Part shown: positions 1-8,115 of the stretch, in pieces
Numbering within the stretch: position 1 is the stretch's first letter
How the letters are laid out: each line of letters opens with the position of its first letter
DNA from: WHTX01 sp038255145
Lineage (GTDB): Bacteria > Actinomycetota > Acidimicrobiia > Acidimicrobiales > CAIXPF01
Direction: 5' to 3'
Assembly (NCBI GenBank): GCA_038255145.1
Contig: JBBSLP010000001.1
Location: 1 to 64,000, forward strand
DNA: 64,000 nt
Program-made: the position numbers and the translations under genes
Notes under the pieces: generated by a model
Seen by the model: only the letters and a program-made list of their open reading frames with translations
Database searches by the model: none
Told to the model about the DNA's origin: nothing

Positions 1-53
1 CACGGCGCAGCCCATCGACACGGCGCAGCCCATCGACACGGCGCAGCCCGTCA
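1..53. repeat. 18-bp tandem repeat at the 3' end of the ABC ATPase gene
   Basis: Three copies of an 18-bp unit (cacggcgcagcccatcga) lie head to tail. The third diverges at its last bases and contains the TGA stop of the neighbouring minus-strand ATPase gene. The array may extend past the left window edge. Its function is unknown. It belongs to a group of short repeats found at gene ends in this window. Confidence 0.8.
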
Positions 54-1229
54 CGCGGTGGCGGGGACCTTCAGGGTGAGGTTCTCCCCGGTGCCGGTGT
101 CGAAGATGTGCATGCGCCGGGGATCGAACCACAGCTCGGCCTGGCTGCCGTGGGCGATCCGACTGGCGGGGTCGAGAGCCACCACCAGCTGGCTGCGCAT
201 GCGCTCGCCGTCGAGCTCCTTCTCGAGCTCGTGCAACCCGGCGTCGGAACCCTCGGGGGCGTCGTAGGGGACGTAGGCGTACTGCTCGTTGCCCAGCCAC
301 TCGATGACGTCCACCGCGGCCTGGAACCGCACCCCTCCGGTCACCTTGGACGCGTCCACGAGGTCGAGGTCCTCGAACTGCTCGGGGCGGATGCCCACGG
401 TCACGTCCCGCCGGTCCCCCACCACCGCACGGTGGACGTCGAGCAGGGGGAAGGACACGAAGGGCAGGGTCAGGGTCCCGCCTTCGATGCTGCCGGGCAC
501 GAAGTTCATGGGCGGCGAACCGATGAAGCCGGCCACGAACAGGTTCAACGGGCGCTCGTAGAGCTCACGGGGGGACGCCACCTGCTGCAGGGAGCCCTTG
601 CGCAGCACGGCCACCCGGTCCCCCAGGGTCATGGCCTCGGTCTGGTCGTGGGTGACGTACACCGTCGTCGTCTTCATGCGCCGCTGCATGCGCAGGATCT
701 CGGTGCGCATCTGGCCCCGCAGCTTGGCGTCGAGGTTGGACAGGGGCTCGTCGAACAGGAAGGCGTCGGCGTCGCGCACGATGGCCCGGCCCATGGCCAC
801 CCGCTGGCGCTGCCCGCCCGACAGGTTGGCCGGCTTGCGCTGCAGGTGCTCACCCAGCTCGAGGGTGGCGGCGGCGTCCTCCACCTTGTGGCGGATGTCG
901 GCGTCGGACATGCCGCCCCGCAGACGCAGGGGGAAGGCGATGTTCTCGAACACGGTCAGGTGGGGGTAGAGGGCGTAGTTCTGGAACACCATGGCCAGGT
1001 TGCGGTCACGGGGCGCCTTGTCGTTGACCCGCTTGCCCCCGATGAGCAGGTCGCCCGAGGTGATGTCCTCCAGCCCCACGATCATCCGCAGCAGGGTCGA
1101 CTTCCCACAACCCGACGGGCCCACCAGGATCATGAACTCGCCGTCGGCGATGTCCAGGCTGACGTCGTTCACCGCCGGATAGCCGTCGCCGTACTTCTTG
1201 ACCAGGTTCTTGAGCGTGATCTCGGCCAT
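51..1229 (-). CDS. Carbohydrate ABC transporter ATP-binding protein (MalK/UgpC family)
   Basis: The 392-residue ATPase energises sugar or glycerol-phosphate type uptake at the inner face of the membrane. Walker A GPSGCGKST is at about residues 37-45, signature LSGGQRQRV near 136, Walker B/D-loop FDEPLSNLD near 158 and the H-loop THDQ near 193. The C-terminal ~150 residues form the OB-fold regulatory domain typical of MalK/UgpC, and the length fits the family. The ATG is preceded by AAGGAG. It is the last gene of an operon running solute-binding protein, two permeases, ATPase. The substrate cannot be read from the sequence. Confidence 0.93.
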   Translation of the reverse strand: MAEITLKNLVKKYGDGYPAVNDVSLDIADGEFMILVGPSGCGKSTLLRMIVGLEDITSGDLLIGGKRVNDKAPRDRNLAMVFQNYALYPHLTVFENIAFPLRLRGGMSDADIRHKVEDAAATLELGEHLQRKPANLSGGQRQRVAMGRAIVRDADAFLFDEPLSNLDAKLRGQMRTEILRMQRRMKTTTVYVTHDQTEAMTLGDRVAVLRKGSLQQVASPRELYERPLNLFVAGFIGSPPMNFVPGSIEGGTLTLPFVSFPLLDVHRAVVGDRRDVTVGIRPEQFEDLDLVDASKVTGGVRFQAAVDVIEWLGNEQYAYVPYDAPEGSDAGLHELEKELDGERMRSQLVVALDPASRIAHGSQAELWFDPRRMHIFDTGTGENLTLKVPATA

Positions 1230-1257
1230 GGTGACTCCTTCGATCAGCCTGGGCTGC

Positions 1258-2091
1258 TCAGCCCTTGACGGCGCCGGCGGTGAGCCCGGCCACGATGCGG
1301 CGCTGGAACAGCAGCACCAGGATCACCACGGGGATGGTGACGACGAGCGATGCGGCCATGATGGCCGTCACCGGTGACTGGAACTGGGACTCGCCGGTGA
1401 ACGACGACAGGGCCGCGGGCACGGTGCGGGCCGCGTCGGTCGACGTGAGCGAGTTGGCCAGCAGGAACTCGTTCCAGCAGAAGAAGAACGTGAGGATGGC
1501 GGTGGTGAACACGCCCGGGGCCGCCAGGGGGATGATCACCTTGCGGAACGCCTGCCAGGCCGTGGCCCCATCCACCTGGGCCGCCTGTTCCATCTCCCAG
1601 GGGATCTGGCGGAAGAAGGCCGACATGGTCCAGATGGACAGGGGCAGCGCGAACGTCAGGTAGGGGATGATCAGCCCGATCCAGGTGTCGTAGATGCCCA
1701 GGCCCCGCCACATGTTGAACAGCGGTCCCACCAGGGCGGCCTGGGGGAACATGGCGATGCCCAGGGCCATGGACAGGATCAGTCCCTTGCCGGGGAAGTC
1801 GAGCCGGGCGATGGCGTAGGAGGCGAACATGGCCACCACCACCGACAGCGCCGTGGCGATCAGCGCGATGCCGAACGAGTTGCGCAGGGCCGATGTGAAC
1901 AGGCTGTTGGAGAACACCGAGCGGTAGTTCTCCCAGGTGAAGTCCTCGGGCAGGAAATGGGGCTTGGCACTGCGGAACGTCTCGGGGTCCTTGAAGGACA
2001 GCGACACCATCCACAGCAGGGGGAACAGCGCCCACACCAGGATGAGCAGGCCCCACACCGTCCACCAGTGGCTGGTCTTGCGACCGTCCAT
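1258..2091 (-). CDS. Carbohydrate ABC transporter permease (MalG-like)
   Basis: This 277-residue inner-membrane permease has about six membrane segments. The cytoplasmic EAA loop that contacts the ATPase is visible (EQAAQVDGATAWQAFRKV), spaced as in MalG/UgpE proteins. The start ATG (MDGRKTSHWW) shares one base with the TGA of the upstream permease gene (TGATG), so translation is probably coupled. It pairs with the MalF-like permease upstream and the ATPase downstream. Confidence 0.9.
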   Translation of the reverse strand: MDGRKTSHWWTVWGLLILVWALFPLLWMVSLSFKDPETFRSAKPHFLPEDFTWENYRSVFSNSLFTSALRNSFGIALIATALSVVVAMFASYAIARLDFPGKGLILSMALGIAMFPQAALVGPLFNMWRGLGIYDTWIGLIIPYLTFALPLSIWTMSAFFRQIPWEMEQAAQVDGATAWQAFRKVIIPLAAPGVFTTAILTFFFCWNEFLLANSLTSTDAARTVPAALSSFTGESQFQSPVTAIMAASLVVTIPVVILVLLFQRRIVAGLTAGAVKG

Positions 2092-3026
2092 CAGTTCTCC
2101 CCCTTGACCTGGGACAGGTTGGTCTTGAAGCCCTTGATGAAGACGAAGGCGATGATGGCCACGGTGAAGAACAGCAGCACCGAGACCGCCGAGCCCGCCC
2201 CCAGGTTCACCAGCGTCACGTTCTGGCGGTAGGCCAGGAACGACAGCGTCTCGGTGTTGTTGGCACCCTGGGTCATCACAAAGGGGTTGTCGAAGATGCG
2301 CCAGGCGTCGAGCGTGCGGAACAACAGGGCCACCATGATGGCGGCCTTCATGTTGGGCAGGGTCACCTTCCACAGCCGCTGCCAGGCGGTGGCGCCGTCG
2401 ACGGTGGCCGCCTCCTGGAGCTCGCCCGGCACCTGCACCAGGCCGGCCAGCAGCAGGAGCGAGATGAAGGGCGTCGTCTTCCAGATCTCCGACAGGGTGA
2501 TGACGAACAGCGACGACCAACGCCCGCCGAACCAGTTGTAGTCACCGAAGCCCAGCCACTGGTTCACGAAGCCCGAGTCGAGCTGGAAGGCGTAACGCCA
2601 CACGAACGCAGAGACGACGGTGATGATGCCGTAGGGGATGAGGATGCCGGTGCGCACCAGCGACCGACCCCGGATGATGCGGTACATGACCCAGGCGAAG
2701 CAGAAGCCCAGCACCAGCTCGACGACCACGCTGGCCACGGTGATGATGGCCGTGGTGACCACGTCGTTCCACCACACGGGGTCGCGCAGCACGGTGGCGT
2801 AGTTGCGCAGGCCGACGAACGCCTTCCCGTCGGGGTCGGTCAACCGGTACTTGTAGAGCGAGAGCACCACGGCGTAGAGCAACGGGTACGCCGTGACCAG
2901 GATCATGACGAAGAACGCCGGGGCCGACAGCATGAGGCCGAGTCGTCGCTCGTGCGCGGTGCGGTCCGAGGTGCGGTGCCGGGCCGCGGGGGCCGGCGCT
3001 GACGGGCGGGTCTCGGTGATCGTCAT
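2091..3026 (-). CDS. Carbohydrate ABC transporter permease (MalF/UgpA-like)
   Basis: A 311-residue permease. The first membrane segment follows a basic, Pro/Ala-rich cytoplasmic tail (about residues 1-28). Later membrane segments flank an EAA loop (ELQEAATVDGATAWQRLWKV). The ATG beginning MTITETRP was chosen because membrane-protein character starts soon after it, and the in-frame sequence upstream is an arginine-rich shadow of the solute-binding protein gene. It forms the translocation pore with the MalG-like partner. Confidence 0.9.
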   Translation of the reverse strand: MTITETRPSAPAPAARHRTSDRTAHERRLGLMLSAPAFFVMILVTAYPLLYAVVLSLYKYRLTDPDGKAFVGLRNYATVLRDPVWWNDVVTTAIITVASVVVELVLGFCFAWVMYRIIRGRSLVRTGILIPYGIITVVSAFVWRYAFQLDSGFVNQWLGFGDYNWFGGRWSSLFVITLSEIWKTTPFISLLLLAGLVQVPGELQEAATVDGATAWQRLWKVTLPNMKAAIMVALLFRTLDAWRIFDNPFVMTQGANNTETLSFLAYRQNVTLVNLGAGSAVSVLLFFTVAIIAFVFIKGFKTNLSQVKGEN

Positions 3027-3087
3027 GGGCAGCTCCCCCTGGGCTTCGACGATTCGATCGGGTGGGGCGATGGCACCAGCGAGAGCG

Positions 3088-4401
3088 TCACAGGAGCCGC
3101 TTGCCCCGCAGGACCTGGGACATGAAGGTGTCGGTCTTCTCCGGCGTCGACGGGTCCCGCACCTTGGCCGGGGGGTGCCAGTTGCGTTGGACCGAGGTGG
3201 ACACGTCGCCGTAGTACGGGGTGATGGGCCGGGGCCCGGCCGCGTCGATCGAGTCGCGGATGAGGTCGGCCATGGGGAAGTCCTCGCGCACCGCGGGGTC
3301 GTCGTAGGCCGCGTCGCGGGCCGCAGGGTTGCCCGACTGCACCATGTACTCGACGCTGCTCTCCAGCGAGGTGATGCAGCGCACCGCGGCCAGGGCTTCG
3401 TCGGGGTGCCGGGTGAAGGTGCCGATGCCCAGGTTGATGCCCCCGAGGGGTGGACGGCTCTCCTGGCCGGCGGTGACCTCGGGGTAGCGGGCCCAGGCGA
3501 TGTCGTCGAAGTCGGACTGCGCCAGGGCTCCGGACGCGACCGAGGCCTCGGCGGCGGCGTACACGTAGGGCCAGTTGACCATGAAGGACCCACTGGCACC
3601 CTGGAAGGTGGATCGGGCCTCCTCCTCCCCCGCCGTGGACAGGTCGGGCGCCGCCGCCTTCGAGCGACCCAGGCGACCCACGACCTCCGCAGCGGCGTCC
3701 CCGGCCGGCGAGGCGACGGTCGGCGTGGCCTGGGCGCCCAGTTCGGCGTTCTCGACGATCTGGCCCCCACCCGAAGCGATCAGGGCGTTCACCCACACCA
3801 TGAGGCCCTCGTAGCGGCGACCCTGCACGCCGATGCGCTTGCCCTGGTCCTCGGCGGCGTCGATCATCTGGTCCCAGGTGAAGCCGTCGGCCGTGGGATC
3901 GACACCGGCGGCCTCGGCCACCGACCTTCGGTACCAGAGCAACTGGGTGTTGGCCCAGAAGGGGGCCGTCACCAGCTGGCCCTCCCAGGACGCCGTCTCC
4001 AGGGGGCCGTCGAGCACACCCTCGGTGAAGGCGGCCACATCGCCGGGATCGGTGATGGGCTTGAGGTAGCCGGCGTTGGCGAACTCGGCCACGAAGGGCG
4101 GGTCCAGGCTCATCAGGTCGATGGACGAGTCCTCGGCCGCCAGGCGGCGCACCAGCTGTTCACGCTGGGCGTCGGCCTCGTTGGGCAGGATCTGGGTGGT
4201 GATGGTGAAGGCACCGCCCGACGCGGCCGAGCACTTCTGGGCCAGCGTCTTCTGGCCGCCGTTGTCGGGGTTGATGTACCAGGTGAGCTGGGGCACGCCG
4301 CTGTCACCGCCGCCGCAGCCGGCCAGGGCCACCGGCGCGACGAGCGCCATGGCCACGAGCAGCCCCCGCACACGGCGGACGCTTCGTCCTCTTGCCGACA
4401 T
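3088..4401 (-). CDS. Extracellular solute-binding lipoprotein of a sugar-type ABC importer
   Basis: A 437-residue substrate-capture protein. The N-terminus is basic and hydrophobic and ends in a lipobox (VALAGC, Cys at about 29), so it is probably lipid-anchored outside the cell. The body resembles family 1 binding proteins (TWYINPD start, central NTQLLWYRRSV, C-terminal IDAAGPRPITPYY). It is the first gene of the importer operon. A G-rich run precedes the ATG. The ligand is unknown. Confidence 0.9.
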   Translation of the reverse strand: MSARGRSVRRVRGLLVAMALVAPVALAGCGGGDSGVPQLTWYINPDNGGQKTLAQKCSAASGGAFTITTQILPNEADAQREQLVRRLAAEDSSIDLMSLDPPFVAEFANAGYLKPITDPGDVAAFTEGVLDGPLETASWEGQLVTAPFWANTQLLWYRRSVAEAAGVDPTADGFTWDQMIDAAEDQGKRIGVQGRRYEGLMVWVNALIASGGGQIVENAELGAQATPTVASPAGDAAAEVVGRLGRSKAAAPDLSTAGEEEARSTFQGASGSFMVNWPYVYAAAEASVASGALAQSDFDDIAWARYPEVTAGQESRPPLGGINLGIGTFTRHPDEALAAVRCITSLESSVEYMVQSGNPAARDAAYDDPAVREDFPMADLIRDSIDAAGPRPITPYYGDVSTSVQRNWHPPAKVRDPSTPEKTDTFMSQVLRGKRLL

Positions 4402-4573
4402 CGGGCCCCCCCTCTTGCCGTCACCTGTACGTGTAGCACCATCCGCCCCTGGTAGGCGGCAGAAAACTCCACAACTGCATCAGGGAACGGGGCCTACCTC
4501 CAGATGTGCCCGGGTGAACCGCGCTGACCGAAGACGGTGTGACCACGGCCGGGAACGCCGTACCCTGCCCCCC

Positions 4574-5014
4574 ATGCGCCGCATGTCCCGCCTCGTGCCC
4601 GTCCTCGCCCTCGTCGCCCTCGGGCTGGTCGCATGCGGTGGTGGCGACGACGACGCATCGACGCCGACCACCGGGGCCGTGACCACCACCACGGCCGAGG
4701 CCGCCACCACGACCAGCGGCAGTGGCAGTGGGTCGTCGACGACCGCAGCCGGTGGCGGTGGTTCCGGCAGCGGGGGCGACGCCGCCCTGGGCCAGACGGT
4801 GTGTGACCTGTTGACCAAGGTCAACGATGACCTCGGCGACGGCGCCGACCCCACCGAGTACATGTCCCAGTTCTTCTTCGCCGCCGCGTCCGAGCTCAGC
4901 GTCACCCAGTTGGGCCAGCTGGGCTCGGCCGAAGCGGGGGTGTCCTCCCGCTGCCCCGACGAGCTGAAGACGTTCCTCGACCGGGCCGACCTGGACTCGC
5001 TCCGCGGCATCTGA
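4574..5014 (+). CDS. Small secreted lipoprotein, function unknown
   Basis: 146 residues: signal peptide with lipobox (LGLVAC, Cys near 21), a linker of about 50 residues very rich in Thr/Ala/Gly/Ser, and a compact C-terminal domain (about 75-146) with two cysteines. I recognise no family. The TACCCT hexamer ends 7 bases before the ATG and no Shine-Dalgarno is visible, so the mRNA may be leaderless. It diverges from the sugar importer operon. Confidence 0.75.
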   Translation: MRRMSRLVPVLALVALGLVACGGGDDDASTPTTGAVTTTTAEAATTTSGSGSGSSTTAAGGGGSGSGGDAALGQTVCDLLTKVNDDLGDGADPTEYMSQFFFAAASELSVTQLGQLGSAEAGVSSRCPDELKTFLDRADLDSLRGI

Positions 5015-5015
5015 G

Positions 5016-5053
5016 CGAGCCTCGGACCGAACGCCGAGCCTCGGACCGGGCGC
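5016..5053 (+). repeat. 19-bp tandem duplication just after a stop codon
   Basis: Two copies of a 19-bp unit (cgagcctcggaccgaacgc and a copy with two changes) start two bases after the TGA of the small lipoprotein gene. The rest of the gap up to 5268 shows no gene or clear terminator. Confidence 0.8.
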
Positions 5054-5268
5054 TGAGCTGAGGCGGGCGGGCTGAGGCTCCTGGCCCCGGTGGGTCCCTG
5101 CCCGCCCCCACCTGCAAGGCGGCCGCCCCGTACGAGCCCGGCGGCCCCCCACCTGCCCGTGGCCCGGGTCCTGGCCGGCGGCGGGGATGGCTGGCCGGGT
5201 GACCTCAGGGCCTTCGCCGACGCCGTGGTCGGTGCCGACCTGATGCTGTTGCCGGCCTGCACCTGCCC

Positions 5269-6561
5269 TCAGACGGCGGGCACGCCCTCGCTGAGCAGCT
5301 CGTCGACGACGGCGTCCTGGTGGGGGGCGACGACCTGCTCGGTGGCCGCCCGGTTGCGGTTGCGGCTCCAGCCCCAGCCCGCGGCGGCCATGGCGGCGAC
5401 ACCGCCGATGGCGACGCCGGTGCGGGCCCCGAACTGCTCGCACACCACCCCGAGGATGGGACCGCCGATGGGGGTGGACCCCAGGAACACCATGGATTGC
5501 AGGGCCAGCACCCGGCCCCGCATGGAGGGATCGGCCCGCATCTGCACGATGGAGGTGGAGGCGGTCATGAAGGTGATGCTGGCCAACCCGACCAGCAGGG
5601 CCACGGGGAAGGCGATGGCCTGGTTGGGGGAGATGGCCAGCAGCAGCATGGTGACCCCGAAGGCCGCCGCGGCCAGGGTGACGTCGCGGACGTCGATCTG
5701 CTTGCGCCGGGCCACGGCCAGCGCCCCGATGAGGGAGCCGGCGCTCAGCACCGAGAACAGCAGGGTGAAGGTGGTGCTGCTGCCGTGCAGGCTGCGGGTG
5801 GCGAAGAGCGGGAACACGACCTGGAAGTTGAAGGTGAACGTGCCCACGATGGCCATCATCACCAGGGGCACCCACAGGTCCCGGACCCCGGCGACGTACG
5901 TCAGGCCCGCCCGGACCTGCTTCTTGGCCCGCCGGGCCACGGGGGCGGGGCGCAGCTCCTCGTTGCGCACCATGGCCAGGCCGGTGAGCACGGCGATGTA
6001 GGAGAAGGCATCGATGGTGAAGGCCCAGCCGTAGCCGAAGAAGTAGATGAGGGCGCCCGCCGCGGCCGGGCCCACCACCCGTGACCCCGTCATCAGGGCG
6101 CTGTTGAGGCTGACGGCGTTGTTGACGTCGTCCTCGGGCACCATCTCGACCACGAAGGATCGCCGGGTCGGGTTGTCGAAGGCCGTGGCCACACCGCCGG
6201 CCAGGGCCACCAGGAACAGGGTCCAGATGGGCGGGGTGCCGCTGAAGGCCAGGGCGGCCAGGGCGAAGGACTGCAGCATGGCGAAGCTCTGCACGACGAT
6301 GAGCAGGCGGCGCTTGTCGGAGCGGTCCGCCACCAGGCCGGCCCACGCCCCCAGGAGCAGCACGGGCAGGAACTGGCAGGCGGTGAGCAGCCCGACGTAG
6401 ATGCCGCTACCAGTGATCTTGAGGATGAAGAGCGTCTGGGCCACGAGCGTGAGCCAGTTGCCGACCTGGGAGACGAGCTGGCCGGCGAAGAACAGCCGGA
6501 AGTTGCGGACGTGGAGCGAGCGGAAGGTCTCCCCCGCCCCGTTGCGCAGGCGGCTCCTCAT
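5269..6561 (-). CDS. MFS transporter (MFS_3 / EntS-like exporter family)
   Basis: A 430-residue inner-membrane protein with about 12 hydrophobic segments. The N-terminus (FRSLHVRNFRLFFAGQLVSQ) and the loop GLVADRSDKRRLLI are typical of the EntS/MFS_3 group of drug or siderophore exporters. Its ATG overlaps the stop of the MarR-family gene by 4 bases (ATGA), so the pair forms a regulator-exporter operon. The transported compound is unknown. Confidence 0.88.
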   Translation of the reverse strand: MRSRLRNGAGETFRSLHVRNFRLFFAGQLVSQVGNWLTLVAQTLFILKITGSGIYVGLLTACQFLPVLLLGAWAGLVADRSDKRRLLIVVQSFAMLQSFALAALAFSGTPPIWTLFLVALAGGVATAFDNPTRRSFVVEMVPEDDVNNAVSLNSALMTGSRVVGPAAAGALIYFFGYGWAFTIDAFSYIAVLTGLAMVRNEELRPAPVARRAKKQVRAGLTYVAGVRDLWVPLVMMAIVGTFTFNFQVVFPLFATRSLHGSSTTFTLLFSVLSAGSLIGALAVARRKQIDVRDVTLAAAAFGVTMLLLAISPNQAIAFPVALLVGLASITFMTASTSIVQMRADPSMRGRVLALQSMVFLGSTPIGGPILGVVCEQFGARTGVAIGGVAAMAAAGWGWSRNRNRAATEQVVAPHQDAVVDELLSEGVPAV

Positions 6562-7082
6562 CGCTCCACCCTGGTGGGGTTGCTCAGCCGTTCGAGCACG
6601 GCGGCGGCGGCGTCCAGCTTGGCCAGGTCGTCGGGGTCGAGCTCACCGATCTGGCCGACCAGCCAGGCCGTGCGCCGGCTGCGGTTCTCCTCGATCTGGG
6701 CCCGACCGGCGTCGGTCAGCACCACCCGACTGACGCGGCGGTCGGCGGGGTCGCTCTCACGCACCACCAGGCCGCCGTCCTCGAGCTTGGCCACCACCTT
6801 GGTCATGGTCGGGGGGGCCACGTGCTCGAGGGCGGCCAGCTCGCCCAGGGTGGGGGAACCGGTGCGGCCGATGGAGGCCAGGGCGGCGCCGGCGGTGGCC
6901 CCCAGGGTGCCGCGGTCCTGGTGGCGCAGGAGCCGGGCCAGGCGGGCCACGGCGAAGCGCAGGCGGCTGGACAGGGCCACCAGATCGACGGTGTCGGCGG
7001 CGGCGTCCGTCGGGGCCGCGTCGTCCCCGGGAGGGGTGGCGTCGACACCCGGGGGGCCGAGAAGGGGGGGTTCGGTCATCAC
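6558..7082 (-). CDS. MarR-family transcriptional regulator
   Basis: A 174-residue winged-helix repressor. The recognition helix region (LGELAALEHVAPPTMTKVVAKLEDGGLV) and wing (RESDPADRRVSRVVLTDAG) are clear. It probably controls itself and the downstream MFS exporter. Start is GTG at 7082 or ATG at 7079. A TAGCGT hexamer ends 7 bases upstream, suggesting a leaderless transcript. The TTAG-N9-CTAA inverted repeat just upstream is a candidate operator. Confidence 0.9.
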   Translation of the reverse strand: MMTEPPLLGPPGVDATPPGDDAAPTDAAADTVDLVALSSRLRFAVARLARLLRHQDRGTLGATAGAALASIGRTGSPTLGELAALEHVAPPTMTKVVAKLEDGGLVVRESDPADRRVSRVVLTDAGRAQIEENRSRRTAWLVGQIGELDPDDLAKLDAAAAVLERLSNPTRVER

Positions 7083-7089
7083 GGACGTG

Positions 7090-7122
7090 ACGCTACCGCA
7101 GGTACTTAGCTAGGGAAACTAA
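7090..7122 (-). promoter_or_regulatory. Candidate MarR promoter and operator
   Basis: The -10-like TAGCGT (7095-7090, minus strand) lies 7 bases from the first codon. An inverted repeat TTAG-N9-CTAA (7106-7122) covers the expected -35 region. MarR proteins commonly bind such AT-containing palindromes and autoregulate. The assignment is an inference from position. Confidence 0.4.
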
Positions 7123-7229
7123 CTGCTGGTCGACGTCGGAGGTCGTTCGTCACCGTCGTCCGTCGGACCTGGTCACCCACGGTGGCCGACGGAAAGAGAC
7201 GGTCCGCTGGCGCTACTGTCCGTTCCCGG

Positions 7230-7715
7230 ATGGATGCCTTCATCGCGCTGCTCGTCGCCGTGGTCATGGCGGTGGGGCTCATCGGCACCGTGCTCCCGTT
7301 CCTGCCCGGTCTGGGCCTCATCTGGCTGGCCGCGGTGGCCTACGGGATCACCACCGGCTTCGGTGCCGTGGGCTGGGTGTGCCTGGCCGTGGTCACCGTG
7401 GTCGGCGCCGCAGGCATCGCCGCCGGCTTCGTGCTCCCCCACCGGGCGGCCCGCCACGCCGGCGCCGCCCGCATCTCCATCGTGCTGGGCCTGCTCGGTG
7501 CCATCGTCGGCTTCTTCGTGGTCCCCGTGGTCGGGTTCCCCCTGGGCGGCGCCCTGGGCATCTACGTGGCCGAGCAGGTGCGCCTGCACGACCTGCGGGC
7601 TGCGGGCCGGGCCACGTGGGCCACCATCGTCGGCTTCGGCGTCGGCTCCCTGGCGCAGTTGGCCGCCGGCCTGGCCATGGTGGGTTGCTGGGCCGTCTGG
7701 GTCCTCGCCGGTTGA
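7230..7715 (+). CDS. DUF456 family membrane protein
   Basis: 161 residues, almost entirely hydrophobic with about four or five membrane segments. The glycine-rich pattern GTVLPFLPGLGLIWLAAVAYG and FPLGGALGIYVAEQ is typical of DUF456 proteins, whose function is unknown. The ATG at 7230 is preferred: TACTGT ends 10 bases before it, consistent with leaderless translation. An in-frame GTG at 7182 would add 16 basic residues. Confidence 0.8.
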   Translation: MDAFIALLVAVVMAVGLIGTVLPFLPGLGLIWLAAVAYGITTGFGAVGWVCLAVVTVVGAAGIAAGFVLPHRAARHAGAARISIVLGLLGAIVGFFVVPVVGFPLGGALGIYVAEQVRLHDLRAAGRATWATIVGFGVGSLAQLAAGLAMVGCWAVWVLAG

Positions 7716-7795
7716 GCCGGCGGTGCCCCTGACCGGGGGCGGAACCCCTCCCGGGGGGTAGTCCTGCCTACTCAAGGGGGTCCATCGGGGCGACG

Positions 7796-8014
7796 ATGAC
7801 CTCTCCTGTGACCTCGTCTTCTCGCCTCCGTCGGCAGTCGGTGGCCATCGTGCTCGCCGCCGCCGGGATCGTGTCCTCCGTCGCCCTCCTCGACGCCGCC
7901 AGCGACGACACCCCGGCGCGCACCCCGGAGCGTGACGAGGTCGAGCTCATCCTCTCGGGCCTCGGTCTGCTGGGCGGGGGCACGGCCGCCCTCCTCCTGC
8001 GCCGCCGCATGTAG
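7796..8014 (+). CDS. Small membrane protein, unknown function
   Basis: 72 residues: a basic N-terminus, one hydrophobic helix (VAIVLAAAGIVSSVALL), a short acidic stretch, then a second glycine/leucine helix ending in LLLRRRM. The C-terminal pattern resembles an LPxTG-less anchoring or PEP-CTERM-like tail, but no sorting motif is present. No family recognised. Confidence 0.5.
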   Translation: MTSPVTSSSRLRRQSVAIVLAAAGIVSSVALLDAASDDTPARTPERDEVELILSGLGLLGGGTAALLLRRRM

Positions 8015-8115
8015 CCCCGCCGGCGGCGCCGTGCTGCTGACGACGCGCCTACGCTCCCGGAGCGGTGGCCCCGGCACCGGAGCCGGGATACCGGACCCGG
8101 GGGGGGGGTGCCGAC